Source of the DNA: Bacteroidota bacterium
Lineage (GTDB): Bacteria; Bacteroidota; Bacteroidia; Chitinophagales; Chitinophagaceae
Assembly (NCBI GenBank): GCA_018267915.1
Contig: JAFDXN010000025.1
Coordinates: forward strand, 372,001 to 436,000
Length of the DNA stretch: 64,000 nucleotides
Direction: 5' to 3'
The translations under genes and the position numbers were made by a program. Position 1 is the stretch's first letter, and each line of letters begins with the position of its first letter. The notes under the pieces are model-generated. The model was not told the DNA's origin. It did no database searches and saw only the letters and a program-made list of their open reading frames with translations. Positions 44,050-52,783 of this stretch are shown here, one piece after another.

Positions 44050-44098
44050 ACAAATAACCTGTTAAACATACGGTATTGCATAATAGCGATACATCTTA

Positions 44099-44120
44099 AA
44101 CCCCGCCATAGGCGGGGTTT
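44099..44120 (+). terminator. terminator of the DUF4406 gene
   Basis: A 7-bp stem CCCCGCC/GGCGGGG (44101-44117) with a 3-base loop, preceded by A's and followed by a short T-tract. Confidence 0.7.
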
Positions 44121-44287
44121 TCCGCGCTTTATATACCAGCATGTGTTTGTTAATCGCTTGTTAGCCGGTTACAAACGTGGGGTTAACAGGTGCCAAAAAT
44201 TTCGTTAGTGTCTGCCGCCGCGGCATCTTTGCACTGTCAAACGAACAAAGACACAAACAAATTAAAAACAAACAAAAAACAATAGAA

Positions 44288-44836
44288 ATGAAAAAGATCA
44301 TCATTATCGCCGCCACACTTTTCACAGGCCTCGCGGCACAAGCGCAAACAAGCACTACCGCTTCTCAGACCGTTAACCTGGTACTGACGAATGCCATCGA
44401 CATGACATTTACTGCTAACGGCAACGCAACCGGTCCGCTGGTGAGCATGCCCTTCAACACTACCAATGATTATGCAAGCGGCGTTACTTCATCTGCACAG
44501 CAGCTGAAAGTAAGGTCTAACAAGAACTTCAACGTAACTGTAAAATCGAGCGCTACCAACTTCAGCTACACCGGTACTACTACTCCTGCACCTACCATGC
44601 CCGTGAGCGGCGTACTGGGACTGGAAGTGAGCGCCAATGGTACAGGCGGCAGCATCGTATCGCCATTCAGTGCAGCAGCCTACTCAACTATCACATCAAG
44701 CAACCAGAACCTGCTGAGCAACGGCACTTATGGTGGCAACCAGACCTTCTCGGTAATGTATCAGGCAACACCGGGCTGGTCATATCCCGCAGGCACTTAC
44801 GCAGTAGACGTAGTGTACACCGCAACTCAACAATAG
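44288..44836 (+). CDS. small secreted beta-rich protein (fimbrial-like)
   Basis: Protein of 182 residues with a signal peptide (MKKIIIIAATLFTGLAAQAQ). The mature part is Thr/Ser/Asn-rich and beta-rich (SQTVNLVLTNAIDMTFTANG, LKVRSNKNFNVTVKS), the look of DUF4402 or fimbrial-subunit-like surface proteins. The start at 44288 is chosen for the leader. The upstream region resembles that of the tiny frame at 51597. A terminator follows at 44861. Confidence 0.7.
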   Translation: MKKIIIIAATLFTGLAAQAQTSTTASQTVNLVLTNAIDMTFTANGNATGPLVSMPFNTTNDYASGVTSSAQQLKVRSNKNFNVTVKSSATNFSYTGTTTPAPTMPVSGVLGLEVSANGTGGSIVSPFSAAAYSTITSSNQNLLSNGTYGGNQTFSVMYQATPGWSYPAGTYAVDVVYTATQQ

Positions 44837-44860
44837 GATCTTTTTCATCCTAATAAACCA

Positions 44861-44888
44861 AAGGCCCCTTTTGGCGAGGGGGCCTTTT
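44861..44888 (+). terminator. terminator of the small secreted protein gene
   Basis: AAGGCCCC/GGGGCCTT stem with a 12-base loop and a T-run after it. Confidence 0.7.
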
Positions 44889-44912
44889 TATTTTGTGAAA
44901 AATTAAATAAAA

Positions 44913-45338
44913 CTACCGGAAAGAATGCTGCAGCTGAGCTACATCGAAGGGAATACCCTGCTGAGCAAGGAAGCTGCGGAGGTCGGTATAGGTTAGCCAT
45001 TTTTGATTAGAAACTGACGCGCTGAAGACAAGCACATCGTACTTGTGCTCCTTGTAGAAGCTAAGCGCCCCAGCCGCATTTCTGCCCTCGGCGTAGTAAC
45101 GGCTAAAGATCCATTTGTTAACATCTTCGAAGGGCGCAACCACTACGCTTATAATGGGAGACCATGAATTGGACTGCGAATAAGGCTTGCCAACAAGGTG
45201 TTGGAAATCAACACAGAGCGCTTTTGCTTCCTGTAAAGTAAGTGGTTCATTCTTCATAAATACTGAAAGGCTATCTATAAAAATAATAAAAGAAAATCCT
45301 GATAAGGCAATAAGTCCACACAAAAATTTTTTGCCCAT
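44913..45338 (-). CDS. small protein with N-terminal membrane helix
   Basis: Protein of 141 residues. The N-terminal stretch MGKKFLCGLIALSGFSFIIF is a membrane anchor or uncleaved signal. The rest is a compact alpha/beta domain (ILVF-like strand YDVLVFSASVS, then LRSFLAQQGIPFDVAQLQ). Not recognised. Confidence 0.5.
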   Translation of the reverse strand: MGKKFLCGLIALSGFSFIIFIDSLSVFMKNEPLTLQEAKALCVDFQHLVGKPYSQSNSWSPIISVVVAPFEDVNKWIFSRYYAEGRNAAGALSFYKEHKYDVLVFSASVSNQKWLTYTDLRSFLAQQGIPFDVAQLQHSFR

Positions 45339-45365
45339 CTGTAGCTTGTAAAACTATGCCATGCA

Positions 45366-45394
45366 AAAAGAGGCGGCTTTGGGCCACCTCTTTA
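45366..45394 (-). terminator. terminator of the gene at 45417
   Basis: Minus-strand stem AAGAGGTGG/CCGCCTCTT (one wobble) followed by a T-run. Confidence 0.6.
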
Positions 45395-45416
45395 AAAATA
45401 TCATATTTCTGAATAG

Positions 45417-46118
45417 CTAAAGGCGGAATCGAACTCCCAAAGTAAAGGGGAAATAGAACAGCATGTAATGCCTGTTGGCATCCGCAAAACGGCGGTCATT
45501 GGTCGTCACATTGGCATATTTAGGAGCGAATTCTGCATTGAGACCGAAAAGGTCAGAGAAGTAATGAGTATAGCCCACCTGCACGCCAGCAATGAAGCCT
45601 GTGCCTGGCGCCATATTGATCTGCGAAGCGTAAGGGACACCGTTATACGACTTGTAAATAGTGCCGCCGTCATTAATAGTGAATACGGCCCCAAACGAAA
45701 CACCCGCATAGATATCAGCCTTGTTAAAATAACGATAGGGGCTGTATATAGGGAATAGAATATTGGCGTGCGGCATAATGTGAATAGCTGCATCAGCAAA
45801 ATTGTAAGTTACTTTCTGGTCGCCATAGCTCTGCGTTTCGGGGCCTATAATATGCCAGCTCCTGTCGTATGTTTTCCAGGTAGTGCCGCCTGCGTCAATG
45901 CCTACCTCGAAGCGATCGCTCAGAGTATAGTCGGCTTTTATAGAGACGTATGGCGCCCATGTGGCATTAGTGCCGGTATATTTGGTCCACCTGGGAATGG
46001 ACGTCGTGCTCACCCCTCCGTCGATACCCAAAATAAACCTGTGTTCGGGCTGAAAAGTCTGTGCGGACAAAGAGCCCCACGTGAGCAATGCACACGTAAC
46101 GAGTAATGAAAACTTCAT
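45417..46118 (-). CDS. outer-membrane beta-barrel protein
   Basis: Protein of 233 residues with a signal peptide (MKFSLLVTCALLTWGSLSAQ) and alternating strands with many Tyr and Phe (IKADYTLSDRFEVGIDAGG, FNKADIYAGVSFGAVF). The last residues end in GVRFRL, a C-terminal aromatic or hydrophobic strand of barrels. Ligand unknown. A TAGATTTG box lies 30 bases upstream. Confidence 0.75.
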   Translation of the reverse strand: MKFSLLVTCALLTWGSLSAQTFQPEHRFILGIDGGVSTTSIPRWTKYTGTNATWAPYVSIKADYTLSDRFEVGIDAGGTTWKTYDRSWHIIGPETQSYGDQKVTYNFADAAIHIMPHANILFPIYSPYRYFNKADIYAGVSFGAVFTINDGGTIYKSYNGVPYASQINMAPGTGFIAGVQVGYTHYFSDLFGLNAEFAPKYANVTTNDRRFADANRHYMLFYFPFTLGVRFRL

Positions 46119-46147
46119 AAATTTATTCTCGTTTTGAAAATATGAAC

Positions 46148-46155
46148 CAAATCTA
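46148..46155 (-). promoter_or_regulatory. putative -7 box of the barrel gene at 45417
   Basis: TAGATTTG on the minus strand, matching TAnnTTTG, 30 bases before the start. Confidence 0.5.
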
Positions 46156-46298
46156 AGTATTTTTTGCTGTCGTAGGTAGTAAACAGGTCAATTTTCGGTC
46201 CCGATTAAGATAAAATTTATATGAAGGTGGGCTTTGCGATATATAATTGCGGAGAGCCGCAGCCTCTGTTTTAGTAATTTAGCAGTCAAAGCGACGGC

Positions 46299-47210
46299 AT
46301 GCATCACCATCACGGCCACGATCATCACCATCACAGTGCCGCTGCACTGACCGGGAAAGCCTTTGTGGCAGGGATAGTGTTGAATAGCCTCTATGTAGCA
46401 GTGCAACTGGGCGCCGGAATAATAACCCACTCGGTGGCGCTGATGACAGATGCTGTACATAACCTGGGTGATGTAGCAACGTTGGGTTTGTCGTACGTAG
46501 CGCTGCGCCTGGCAAAAGTGAGGCCAACGGCACACTATACCTACGGATACAAAAAGACAACGGTGCTCGCGGCCCTGACGAATGCGGTGATCCTGCTGAT
46601 CGCAATTGGAATACTGGGTTTTGAGTCTGTAGAAAGGCTAGGCAAACCTCAACCCATACCCGGTTTCACCGTTGCGCTTGTCGCAGGGCTCGGCATAATG
46701 GTCAATGCAGCCTCAGCATTTTTCTTTTTTAAGCATAAAGATGGCGAACTGAATGCTAAGGGTGCTTACCTGCACCTGCTGAGCGATGCATTGGTTTCGT
46801 TGGGAGTGGTTGTCGCCGGTATTATTGTGAACTATACAAAATGGTATTGGCTGGATCCTGTAGTAAGTATTATTATCCTGGCGGTAATACTTTACAGCAC
46901 ATGGTCGCTGATGACGGACAGCTTGCGAATGTCGCTGGACGGTGTGCCAAGGGATGTAGACATAGAGATGATAGAAAATATGATAGCCGGTGTGAAGGGA
47001 GTTGAACAACTTCATCATACGCATATATGGGCGATGAGTACTACCGAAAATGCGTTAACCACTCACGTGATACTCAGTGAAGCCCTGAGTTTCGATGAGA
47101 AGATGAAGGTGGTGCATGAAATAAAGCATCGGCTGCAGCATAATAATATAATGCATGCCACAATCGAAATAGAATCGACTGAGGTACCCTGCGAAGATGA
47201 AGAGTGCTAA
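46299..47210 (+). CDS. cation diffusion facilitator (CzcD/ZntA-like zinc exporter)
   Basis: Inner-membrane Zn/Cd/Co export protein of 303 residues with six helices. It starts with a strikingly His-rich cytoplasmic stretch (MHHHHGHDHHHHSAAA) that probably binds metal. The transport site residues are seen as MTDAVHNLGDV (helix 2) and HLLSDALVS (helix 5). The cytoplasmic C-terminal domain has HHTHIWAMSTT. The 303-residue length is typical. Confidence 0.92.
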   Translation: MHHHHGHDHHHHSAAALTGKAFVAGIVLNSLYVAVQLGAGIITHSVALMTDAVHNLGDVATLGLSYVALRLAKVRPTAHYTYGYKKTTVLAALTNAVILLIAIGILGFESVERLGKPQPIPGFTVALVAGLGIMVNAASAFFFFKHKDGELNAKGAYLHLLSDALVSLGVVVAGIIVNYTKWYWLDPVVSIIILAVILYSTWSLMTDSLRMSLDGVPRDVDIEMIENMIAGVKGVEQLHHTHIWAMSTTENALTTHVILSEALSFDEKMKVVHEIKHRLQHNNIMHATIEIESTEVPCEDEEC

Positions 47211-47304
47211 GGGCGCTTTGTTTTTCCTTTTCTGAACCTTTTTTCCTGTTTTTGAAAATCATTCTATACCATTCATAATTTCTTTGCAGGCGTAAAAGAG
47301 AATT

Positions 47305-48537
47305 ATGAGGAAAATTTTTATTCTGATCGTTGCGATCACGAGCTGTTTTGCGGCCAATGCCCAATATAGGACAGCGGCACAGCAACAGATCCTGACCAAT
47401 GAAGATTCATTAAGCACAGGAGGAATTGCCTTTAAAAAAACCGTTATATCCGGTTATGGAAGTGCTTCTTACCAGCACGACTTTAACGCGCAACACTCAG
47501 TTGCAACGCTGGACCGGGCCGTACTTTTTGTGGGTCATAAATTCACCGATAAGATCGCATTCTTCTCCGAGCTTGAAATAGAGAATGCGATTGTGGCAGG
47601 TGATAAACCGGATGGTGAGATAGCCATGGAGCAAGCTTTCCTTAAATTCAACCTTAACCCGAGGAACTATATTGTTGCGGGTCTTTTCATACCACGCATA
47701 GGCATACTGAACGAAAACCATCTGCCCGTTAACTTTAATGGTGTGGAGCGTCCGCTGGTAGAGCAAATGGTAATACCCGCTACATGGAGAGAACTTGGAA
47801 TTGGTTTTTATGGTTCCCTAAGCAGCACACCTCTTACTTATTGCGTGTCGCTGATGAACGGGCTGAATGCGGAAGGCTTTGAACACGGCACAGGCATACG
47901 TGAAGGCAGAGCTGAAGGCGGGATGGCAACAGCCAATAATTTGGCGTTGTCTGCAGCGGTGCAATACAGCATTGCAAATTTTAAAGTGCAGCTTTCCGGC
48001 TATATGGGTGGTACCGTGGGGTTAGGGCATCGTGGCGCCGACAGCCTGAACCTGAGCAGCGGGGCGTTTGGTACGCCGTTGTACCTCGGTGAGGCCGACC
48101 TGCAATATGCACTGGGTGGCTTTTCGGCCAAGGCGCTGGGCTGCTATATTTCTTATCCCGATGCCAATAGCGTGAACAAAGCTTACGACCACAATATAGC
48201 CAGCAATATGTATGGCGCCTATGCTGAACTGGCATATGATGTACTGCACCCTATGCATAAAAAAGCGCAACTCAACATCTTTGCACGTTACGAAGCATTT
48301 GACCTGAATTCGTCGATCCCGGCGGAAAGTGCCCTGATAGACGAGACACTGAAACAAACGCATTTGATAGCGGGCTTCGGCTACCTCCCTATCCCGAACG
48401 TAGTTATAAAAGCGGATGTGAGATTGATGCATACAGGAGATATGAATCCGGCGCTCAATATTAATCCTGCACCCAACGCATTGCCCTATAAAAACAACAA
48501 TACATTCCTGAACATAGGCATAGGCTATTCATTCTAA
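47305..48537 (+). CDS. outer-membrane porin-like protein
   Basis: Protein of 410 residues with a signal peptide (MRKIFILIVAITSCFAANAQ). It resembles phosphate-selective (OprP/OprO) porin-like proteins: FVGHKFTDKIAFFSELEIEN near residue 75, EMQAFLKFNLNPRNYIVAGLFIPRIGILN-like (seen as FIPRIGILNENH near 130), ending in the barrel strand FLNIGIGYSF. It leads a four-gene operon and abuts the Rieske gene (2-base gap). The substrate is more likely iron-related than phosphate, from context. Confidence 0.8.
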   Translation: MRKIFILIVAITSCFAANAQYRTAAQQQILTNEDSLSTGGIAFKKTVISGYGSASYQHDFNAQHSVATLDRAVLFVGHKFTDKIAFFSELEIENAIVAGDKPDGEIAMEQAFLKFNLNPRNYIVAGLFIPRIGILNENHLPVNFNGVERPLVEQMVIPATWRELGIGFYGSLSSTPLTYCVSLMNGLNAEGFEHGTGIREGRAEGGMATANNLALSAAVQYSIANFKVQLSGYMGGTVGLGHRGADSLNLSSGAFGTPLYLGEADLQYALGGFSAKALGCYISYPDANSVNKAYDHNIASNMYGAYAELAYDVLHPMHKKAQLNIFARYEAFDLNSSIPAESALIDETLKQTHLIAGFGYLPIPNVVIKADVRLMHTGDMNPALNINPAPNALPYKNNNTFLNIGIGYSF

Positions 48538-48539
48538 AG

Positions 48540-48968
48540 ATGGAGCGTAGAAAATTCATCAAATCCGGTTGTTCGTTTTGCCTGCTTGGCGCGGCAGGAA
48601 TGCTACTACCCATGCTGGAAAGCTGCGGAACTGCGCAGAAAACAACGGTGTTTAAAACGCAGGCAAACGGCAACCGCGTGGAGGTGCCACTATCTCTCTT
48701 TGCTACAAGCAAGCTGCAACTGGTGCGCGCTAAAGGACAGTATTATGATATAGCCGTACAACAGCATGAGGACAAAACATACTCTGCATTGCTGCTGCGC
48801 TGCACACATATGGACAACCAACTGAACGTGCAAGGTAGCGGCTACCATTGCAGCCTGCATGGTAGCGAATTTGATACCAGCGGAAATGTAAGAAAAGGAC
48901 CCGCAGAACAGCCCCTTAAAAAATATCCCGTAACCATAGAAAACGATAAACTCGTTATAAGCATCTAA
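48540..48968 (+). CDS. Rieske [2Fe-2S] protein, Tat/lipoprotein type
   Basis: Protein of 142 residues. The N-terminus has a twin-arginine-like motif (ERRKFIKSG), then a hydrophobic stretch and a lipobox-like ESCG near residue 27. The Rieske cluster motifs are Cys88-Thr-His90 and Cys104-Ser-Leu-His107 with the G-S-E-F of the second loop. It is probably exported folded and held at the periplasmic face. Second gene of the operon; likely electron carrier for the diheme enzyme downstream. Confidence 0.88.
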   Translation: MERRKFIKSGCSFCLLGAAGMLLPMLESCGTAQKTTVFKTQANGNRVEVPLSLFATSKLQLVRAKGQYYDIAVQQHEDKTYSALLLRCTHMDNQLNVQGSGYHCSLHGSEFDTSGNVRKGPAEQPLKKYPVTIENDKLVISI

Positions 48969-48977
48969 ACCAACAAC

Positions 48978-50054
48978 ATGAAGAGAATACTCTATACCAC
49001 GATGGCGGTGGCGGTATTATTTGCTGCCTGCAATAAGAAGAAGGACACAACTCCAGGTACTGAAGTGCCGTTTACTGAAATGGAGCAGACCGTTCTCAAT
49101 GACTTTACCAATAAAGTTGCAATATCGGGTTACAGCGATCTGAAAAATAAAGCGGATGCCCTTTATACAACGCTGAATACGTTGAACACGAGCACGACAG
49201 ATGATAACCTGAACGCAGCGCGGGCAGCGTGGAAAGATCTGCGTACAACTTGGGAGCAATGCGAAGGCTTCCTGTTCGGACCGGTGGAGGACAATGACTA
49301 TGATCCGAATATGGATACGTGGCCTACAGACTATCACCAAATGGACTCACTGCTCGCAAGCGGTAATGGTCTTACACAAAGTGATATACAAGCTGCAACA
49401 TTATCACTGCGTGGATTTCACCCTGTAGAGTATATCATATTTGGCGTGGGCGGCAGCCGCACGGCAGCTGAAATAACTGCCCGCCAAAAGCAATACATGA
49501 TAAGCCTTGCCGCCGACGTTCAGAATACCTGCCATGCCCTTTACGACAGCTGGGCCGGTGCAGGAAATTTTGCACAGAAAGTGACCACTGCAGGTAACGG
49601 CAGCGACAAATATGCACACAAGCAGGAAGTGTATCTTGCAATGATAGGTGCGATGACGGATATATGTGGTGAAGTAGGTGAAGGAAAAATGAAGGAGCCT
49701 TTCGGTACATCTGTTGCCACAGCTGATTCCAATATTGTAGAATCGCCATATTCCGGAAACTCGACACTGGATTTCAAGAATAACATTATTGGACTGAAGA
49801 ACGTATATATGGGTATAGGCGATGGCAAGGGCCTCTGTTACCTGGTAGCATCGAAGAACAAGGACCTGGACAATCGGATACAAAACCAGATCAATACCGC
49901 TATCGCCGCGTTCGATAACATCACGCTTCCCTACGGGCAAGCGATCTACACACAACGCACGCAGGTGCAACACACAATGGACGCCCTTGAAGCACTGAAG
50001 GGCACACTGGAAGGAGACCTGACTACGTTCGCCAAACAATATATTACAGACTAA
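48978..50054 (+). CDS. imelysin family lipoprotein (iron-regulated type)
   Basis: Lipoprotein of 358 residues (MKRILYTTMAVAVLFAA then CNKK). The imelysin (peptidase M75-like) fold is marked by the GxHxxE motif: RGFHPVEYIIFG near residue 155. Another conserved segment is AARAAWKDLRTTWEQCEGFLFGPV. Members bind iron or heme and are induced by iron limitation; no peptidase activity is proven for most. Third gene of the operon. Confidence 0.9.
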   Translation: MKRILYTTMAVAVLFAACNKKKDTTPGTEVPFTEMEQTVLNDFTNKVAISGYSDLKNKADALYTTLNTLNTSTTDDNLNAARAAWKDLRTTWEQCEGFLFGPVEDNDYDPNMDTWPTDYHQMDSLLASGNGLTQSDIQAATLSLRGFHPVEYIIFGVGGSRTAAEITARQKQYMISLAADVQNTCHALYDSWAGAGNFAQKVTTAGNGSDKYAHKQEVYLAMIGAMTDICGEVGEGKMKEPFGTSVATADSNIVESPYSGNSTLDFKNNIIGLKNVYMGIGDGKGLCYLVASKNKDLDNRIQNQINTAIAAFDNITLPYGQAIYTQRTQVQHTMDALEALKGTLEGDLTTFAKQYITD

Positions 50055-50067
50055 AGAGCAATAATTG

Positions 50068-51447
50068 GTGAGAAAGAAAAATCTGCTTGCTGTTGGTATC
50101 GCCTGCTTCATTACTGTATTCAGTATGTGCCGCAAGGCACAGCCATTTAATGATACAGGATATGACAGCAGGCTGAGTGGCGGACAGGCAACGGTTTTTG
50201 ATGCAAGCTCGAAGGCCTTTACCCATATGATAGCTGGCCTTGTAGGAACTGACCTGAATGCGCATGAACGTGGGGATGTGGCCTTTGAACAAACATTTGT
50301 GTCGGCGCCGGCGCCAGTGTTTGGCGGATTGGGACCGGTATTCAACAATGTGTCGTGTATATCATGTCATCATAACGACGGCAAGGGTACACCAACGGCG
50401 GGAACCGTAACGTCGTCCTTATTATTGCGTATCACCAATGGGCTGACTGACGAACATGGCGGCCCTGCGGGTGTGGATGGTTACGGCGGCCAGGTACAGG
50501 ATGTGGCGTTGTTTGGCATACAGCCGGAAGCGCATTGGGATATCGTTTATGCCGAGGTGCCTGTTACTTATCCTGACGGATCCACCGCAAGCCTGAGGAA
50601 ACCGACCTACAATATGCAGAACGCATATAAGGCGATATCCGGGGGCTACTTTATTTCGCCGCGACTGGCACCGCCCGTATTCGGTTTGGGCCTGCTGGAA
50701 AATATACCAGAAGGGACTATCGCATCTTTTGCCGATGAGGCGGACAAGGATGGCGATGGCATCAGGGGGCATGTCAACTACGTGTATAATCCACAGACAA
50801 AGCAAACGGAAATAGGCAGGTTTGGGCTAAAGGCCAACACGCCGACCATTATGGTGCAGGTGGCAACCGCATACCAGCAGGATATGGGTGTTACCAGCAT
50901 GGTGCGTCCGCAGGAGGCATCGTGGGGGCAAGCGCAATGTGCAGGCATAAGCGGAGATAACTACGACCTGCCCGATAGCACATTAAGGGCTGTGGCTTTT
51001 TATGTAAAGACACTGGCTGTGCCTGCAAGGCGTGACGTGGAAGATGCGGAAGTGAAGCGTGGTGAGGCGCTGTTCACACAGATCAACTGCAGCGGCTGCC
51101 ATAGAACAACCGTACAAACCGGTATGGATGTGAATGTGCCCGCTTTATCGAACCAGCGAATACATCCTTATACCGACCTGCTGGTGCATGACATGGGTGA
51201 TGGCCTCGCTGATGGCTATACGGATTTCCTGGCCAATGGCAGGGAATGGCGCACAACACCATTGTGGGGCATCGGTTTATTTGAAAAAACAAACGGCACA
51301 CCATATTACCTGCACGATGGCCGCGCAAGAAGCATTGAGGAGGCTATACTATGGCACGGTGGTGAGGCTACGAATACGAAGAATAAATTCATGCAGCTCA
51401 ACAAGACCGATCGTAACGCTGTGATCAGGTTCCTGAGGTCTTTATAG
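50068..51447 (+). CDS. di-heme oxidoreductase (DUF1111, thiol oxidoreductase-like)
   Basis: Lipoprotein-like protein of about 459 residues (leader ending VFSMCRK). Two CxxCH hemes are seen: CISCHHNDGKGTPT near residue 98 and CSGCHRTTVQTG near 345. Also TPLWGIGLFEKTNGTPYYLHDGRARSIEEAI near the end (seen in pieces) is typical of DUF1111. GTG at 50068 is the likely start; a TTG lies one codon before. Last gene of the porin-Rieske-imelysin-diheme operon, and followed by a strong terminator. Confidence 0.88.
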   Translation: MRKKNLLAVGIACFITVFSMCRKAQPFNDTGYDSRLSGGQATVFDASSKAFTHMIAGLVGTDLNAHERGDVAFEQTFVSAPAPVFGGLGPVFNNVSCISCHHNDGKGTPTAGTVTSSLLLRITNGLTDEHGGPAGVDGYGGQVQDVALFGIQPEAHWDIVYAEVPVTYPDGSTASLRKPTYNMQNAYKAISGGYFISPRLAPPVFGLGLLENIPEGTIASFADEADKDGDGIRGHVNYVYNPQTKQTEIGRFGLKANTPTIMVQVATAYQQDMGVTSMVRPQEASWGQAQCAGISGDNYDLPDSTLRAVAFYVKTLAVPARRDVEDAEVKRGEALFTQINCSGCHRTTVQTGMDVNVPALSNQRIHPYTDLLVHDMGDGLADGYTDFLANGREWRTTPLWGIGLFEKTNGTPYYLHDGRARSIEEAILWHGGEATNTKNKFMQLNKTDRNAVIRFLRSL

Positions 51448-51475
51448 CTTTTATTCCAGGAAACAGTATTGTAAA

Positions 51476-51525
51476 CAGCCGGTTAAGCGCTTTTAAAAGA
51501 AGCGTTAAGCAAGGCTGTTTTTTTT
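51476..51525 (+). terminator. terminator of the iron-type operon
   Basis: Long imperfect hairpin built on CAGCC/GGCTG outer arms and a TTAAGCGCTT/AAGCGTTAA inner stem, followed by eight T's. Confidence 0.8.
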
Positions 51526-51596
51526 GCAAAGGACGTTTCGCGTTGCATCTTTGTGTCATCAAAGCAAACGAACAAAAACACTCAAAATAAAACACC

Positions 51597-51659
51597 ATGC
51601 AAAAGATACTCTTCTTCGCCGCTATTTTAAGTTGCTTAGTAATCGCTGTCAATATATAA
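51597..51659 (+). CDS. 20-residue hydrophobic microprotein or truncated leader
   Basis: MQKILFFAAILSCLVIAVNI then stop. It looks like a signal peptide with no mature protein. The upstream GCATCTTTG box and A-rich leader are similar to those of the secreted protein gene at 44288. It is followed 40 bases later by a good terminator, making a separate short transcript. It may be a decayed copy of that gene, a tiny membrane peptide, or the visible part of a small RNA. Confidence 0.35.
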   Translation: MQKILFFAAILSCLVIAVNI

Positions 51660-51699
51660 TTACACAGTACCCCTCTCCCCTGTAAATAGACAAAAGCAA

Positions 51700-51724
51700 A
51701 GAGCCGTTCAACGGCTCTTTTTTA
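51700..51724 (+). terminator. terminator after the microprotein frame
   Basis: An 8-bp stem AGAGCCGT/ACGGCTCT with a 3-base loop and a run of six or seven T's. Confidence 0.8.
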
Positions 51725-51748
51725 TGCAACGATAATACCGATCAACAA

Positions 51749-51775
51749 AAAAGCCCCGCCGAAGACGGGGACTTT
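51749..51775 (-). terminator. terminator of the lipoprotein gene at 51797
   Basis: AGCCCCG/CGGGGACT-type stem with T-run on the minus strand, 22 bases after the stop. Confidence 0.7.
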
Positions 51776-51796
51776 TCACTATACAACCTATGAAAA

Positions 51797-52600
51797 TTAT
51801 TTCGTGTCGGTCTTTACCATTGTCCAGGTGCCTTTGTCGCCGAAGGCCACCAGCATAGTATCACTTACTTTATATCCGCCATCGCCTGTGGGCCATATAT
51901 GGTAAGTGATGTTGCCCAAAGAATCCCAGTCGTTGGCGGTGTAGATATACAACTTGCCTACCGTGCTGCCCACCGGCGTACCTTCATCAGGTGTGCGCAG
52001 GTAGAAGCCGTAGTTGGTCATAACACCGGTGTTCTGCTCCTTATAGAAGAAATGGCAGTTGAAATCTTTGTTGAAAACCATCTGGTGATACTTCTGGGAT
52101 GGATTCATTTGCGCCCACCAGATCGTATCGCCGAGGCTACCGTTCACAAAATTCCAGCCGTTCACGGCTTCCCACGTGGTTTGCGTTCCGCTACCGCTAA
52201 GACATAACTGGCGAGCATAATCGTGCATGATGTCGAGGTGAACGCCGGTGTTGTTGGAGGGCGATGGGGCGAAAGCCGCAGAGAAGACGTCCCTTATATG
52301 CTGCCTGTTGAGCCAGTTGGTATATTCATAATCGTCGCTATACCATTCCTGGTAATAGGTGCGGGTGTCAAGGAATTGCGTGGAAGGAATCTGAACCTGT
52401 TCGCCGGGCTGAAGCGTATAGCTTATATATGGATTCAGATTACTATTGTAGTCATCCTGCCACTGGTATATTTTATAATTCATTTTGTGGCTGGTATTGT
52501 TATCTACGGTGTAGTAATAGGCCTTAGTAGCTTTTTTGCCGCAGGCGGAAGCAAGCAAAGCCAGGCCCGCAAAGGCTAATAACAGTTTTTGTTTATTCAT
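51797..52600 (-). CDS. lipoprotein of unknown function
   Basis: Lipoprotein of about 267 residues (MNKQKLLLAFAGLALLASA then CGKK). The body is rich in Tyr, Trp, Asp and Asn (IYQWQDDYNSNLNPYISY, YYQEWYSDDYEYTNW), consistent with a beta-rich surface or glycan-contact protein. Family not recognised. The start at 52600 is chosen for the leader and for a TATCTTTG box 23 bases upstream. Confidence 0.65.
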   Translation of the reverse strand: MNKQKLLLAFAGLALLASACGKKATKAYYYTVDNNTSHKMNYKIYQWQDDYNSNLNPYISYTLQPGEQVQIPSTQFLDTRTYYQEWYSDDYEYTNWLNRQHIRDVFSAAFAPSPSNNTGVHLDIMHDYARQLCLSGSGTQTTWEAVNGWNFVNGSLGDTIWWAQMNPSQKYHQMVFNKDFNCHFFYKEQNTGVMTNYGFYLRTPDEGTPVGSTVGKLYIYTANDWDSLGNITYHIWPTGDGGYKVSDTMLVAFGDKGTWTMVKTDTK

Positions 52601-52622
52601 GTGTACCTGTTTTAAAGGACAA

Positions 52623-52630
52623 CAAAGATA
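52623..52630 (-). promoter_or_regulatory. putative -7 box of the lipoprotein gene at 51797
   Basis: TATCTTTG on the minus strand, matching TAnnTTTG, 23 bases before the start. Confidence 0.5.
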
Positions 52631-52783
52631 AGGTGGCATATTAAAAAAATGCTATAAAAGTAGTCCGTTAACATCTCATTAAATAAAAAAATTTAATAGA
52701 TACGTTGCAGGGCGCAAAATGTTGATATCCTTTTTCGGGCCAACCAGAGCGCTAAAGTACCTTTACAGGCTAATCAATATCCT

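Noticed and set aside
49404..50348. Long open frame of 314 codons on the minus strand
   Set aside because: It runs antisense through the imelysin gene and into the diheme gene, both well supported. It is a shadow frame rich in Cys and Ser with no recognisable domain.
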